In this document: piece by piece, positions 14,256 to 15,062 of the stretch
How positions within the stretch are numbered: position 1 is the first letter of the stretch
How the letters are laid out: every line of letters starts with the position of its first letter
From: an uncultured Hyphomicrobiales bacterium
GTDB taxonomy: Bacteria; Pseudomonadota; Alphaproteobacteria; Rhizobiales; Beijerinckiaceae
DNA: 15,062 bases
NCBI GenBank assembly: GCA_903918155.1
Contig: CAIXDD010000112.1
Location: forward strand, 1 to 15,062
Direction of reading: 5' to 3'
Notes under the pieces: model-generated
What the model saw: only the letters and a program-made list of their open reading frames with translations
What the model was told of the DNA's origin: nothing
Databases searched by the model: none
Made by a program: the position numbers and the translations under genes

Positions 14256-14839
14256 CTGGATGAGGCGTGATGGGCCAGCGCTTCGATCTGCGCGTCGGTG
14301 AGGCCGAAGAGAACCGCCGCCATCTGCGTGTCGGCGCCGCTGCGCGTATTGTCGCGAAAGGCCTTCATCGCGTCGATCATGTAATCGATGCGCTGGCCGG
14401 CGAGCCGGGGAATCTGCTCTTGCCCGCCATAGGTCGGCAGGTGGCACGAGGCGCAGCGCAATTTCTCCGCAAGCGACGCGCCCGCCGCCGCGCGCGCGGC
14501 GTCGACGGGTTCGGCGGTGCGCGCGGGCTGCGCCTTTGCGAAATGGGCCGCGAGCGCCAGCACGTCCGCATCCTTCAGGTCTTTCACCACGTCCCTCATC
14601 GCCTCGATGGGCCGCACGCCCTCGCGCATGAGGATCAGCTGGTTCATGACGAAAAATTCGGGCTGGCCGGCGAGCGAGGGAATCTTCTCCATGTCGGAGG
14701 CGCCGCGCGCGCCATGGCAGGCGGCGCAGGTCTCCAGCCGTTCGCTGAGAGAGGGGCCCTGCGCCGCAGCCGCCCCGCTCCAGACGACGGCTGCGAGCGC
14801 GAACGCCCGCAGCCGGTTTTCCATCCGCCCAAGGCGCAT
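14252..14839 (-). CDS. Diheme cytochrome c (c4-like)
   Basis: This 195-residue exported electron carrier has a Sec signal peptide (core about 11-22, AAAAQG near 23-28). Two c-type haem sites follow: CAACH (38-42) and CASCH (129-133). Probable axial methionines are M81 (RPIEAMRDV) and M173 (DTQMAAVLFGL), and the IPSLAGQP / IPRLAGQR repeats (53-60, 143-150) mark the duplicated c4-type fold. The start is ATG 14839, which shares its A with the stop of the upstream dehydrogenase (TGATG); ATG 14824 is an alternative that still leaves a signal peptide. Coupling to a PQQ sugar dehydrogenase suggests it takes that enzyme's electrons. Confidence 0.92.
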   Translation of the reverse strand: MRLGRMENRLRAFALAAVVWSGAAAAQGPSLSERLETCAACHGARGASDMEKIPSLAGQPEFFVMNQLILMREGVRPIEAMRDVVKDLKDADVLALAAHFAKAQPARTAEPVDAARAAAGASLAEKLRCASCHLPTYGGQEQIPRLAGQRIDYMIDAMKAFRDNTRSGADTQMAAVLFGLTDAQIEALAHHASSR

Positions 14840-15062
14840 CAGCGGCTCGCGGTGCGCTGCTGCGCGTAGCTGATGCGATAGGCGGCGCCGTTCTGTTCGT
14901 CGGAGACGAGGAGCGAGCCGTCCTTCATCGGGAAGACATAGGCAGGCCTGCCGTAGAATTCGTTCGTCTTCGCGTTCAGCAAGCCGGTGAGGAACGGTTC
15001 GATCGTCGCCACGCCGCCCTTCACGCGGGCGATCACGACGTCATAGCCGAACTTCTCGTCGC
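14839..15062 (-). CDS. PQQ-dependent sorbosone/glucose dehydrogenase-like protein (C-terminus only)
   Basis: Only the last 73 residues are in the window; the gene enters from the right edge. The frame reads DEKFGYDVVIARVKGG, then GRPAYVFPMKDGSLLVSDEQNGAAYRISY, the closing beta-propeller blade of the PQQ sugar dehydrogenase (GDH/sorbosone dehydrogenase) family, where 'GRP..V....DGSLLVSD' is conserved. The product should be a periplasmic quinoprotein that oxidises a sugar or aldehyde; substrate and PQQ ligands lie outside the window. It overlaps the downstream diheme cytochrome c by one base (TGATG), which is the usual pairing for such dehydrogenases. A non-PQQ propeller protein cannot be excluded from this fragment. 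Confidence 0.75.
   Translation of the reverse strand, partial: DEKFGYDVVIARVKGGVATIEPFLTGLLNAKTNEFYGRPAYVFPMKDGSLLVSDEQNGAAYRISYAQQRTASR

Noticed and set aside
1..15062. tRNA, rRNA, CRISPR, IS elements or integration sites
   Set aside because: No cloverleaf, regular spacer array, transposase motif or terminal repeats were seen by eye; a tRNAscan or ISfinder run would be needed for certainty.

Overview
The window is GC-rich, uniformly coding DNA with short intergenic gaps, GTG/TTG as well as ATG starts, good Shine-Dalgarno (SD) sites and many overlapping stop/start junctions. Codon use and gene families (tripartite tricarboxylate binding protein, TAXI protein, TauD-type dioxygenase, GMC oxidoreductase, diheme cytochrome c, PQQ sugar dehydrogenase) fit an alphaproteobacterium, most likely of the Hyphomicrobiales. 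The taxon is an inference; no rRNA or marker gene is present. No tRNA, IS element, CRISPR array or transposase was seen.

Layout. (1) 1-2883, minus strand: an operon reading VOC-family protein > TctC-type solute-binding protein > DapA/NAL-superfamily lyase (running off the left edge). (2) 2992-3951, plus: a cytoplasmic endonuclease/exonuclease/phosphatase-family protein, divergent from the VOC gene. (3) 3965-5266, minus: a membrane-anchored TAXI-type binding protein, convergent with (2) across a perfect inverted repeat that resembles parS. (4) 5267-6074: an 808-base stretch without a confident gene, holding a possible Arg-rich small ORF, short tandem repeats, a chain of hairpins, a strong plus-strand intrinsic terminator and a 12-bp palindrome. 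(5) 6075-10495, plus: a tightly packed four-gene operon of a GldA/GldF/GldG-like ABC exporter plus a DUF4340 protein. (6) 10526-12363, minus: a translationally coupled pair, a TauD/TfdA 2-oxoglutarate dioxygenase and a 4,5-dihydroxyphthalate-decarboxylase-like/NMT1-like protein. (7) 12605-14236, plus: a GMC oxidoreductase, divergent from (6) across a cluster of ~11-bp-spaced direct repeats. (8) 14252-15062, minus: a diheme cytochrome c coupled to the end of a PQQ sorbosone/glucose dehydrogenase-like gene.

How the parts may work together. Blocks 1, 6, 7 and 8 look like accessory catabolic modules for small organic acids, aromatics, alcohols or sugars. Block 8 would be a periplasmic PQQ dehydrogenase passing electrons to its cytochrome c. 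Block 1 pairs a periplasmic binding protein with two putative C-C bond-processing or ring-processing enzymes. Block 5 is an envelope-related exporter whose substrate is unknown outside Bacteroidetes. No regulator gene lies in the window, so the repeats and palindromes in the gaps are the only visible regulatory candidates. The most original part is the structured non-coding stretch at 5400-5880, which ends in a textbook terminator with no recognised gene upstream of it.
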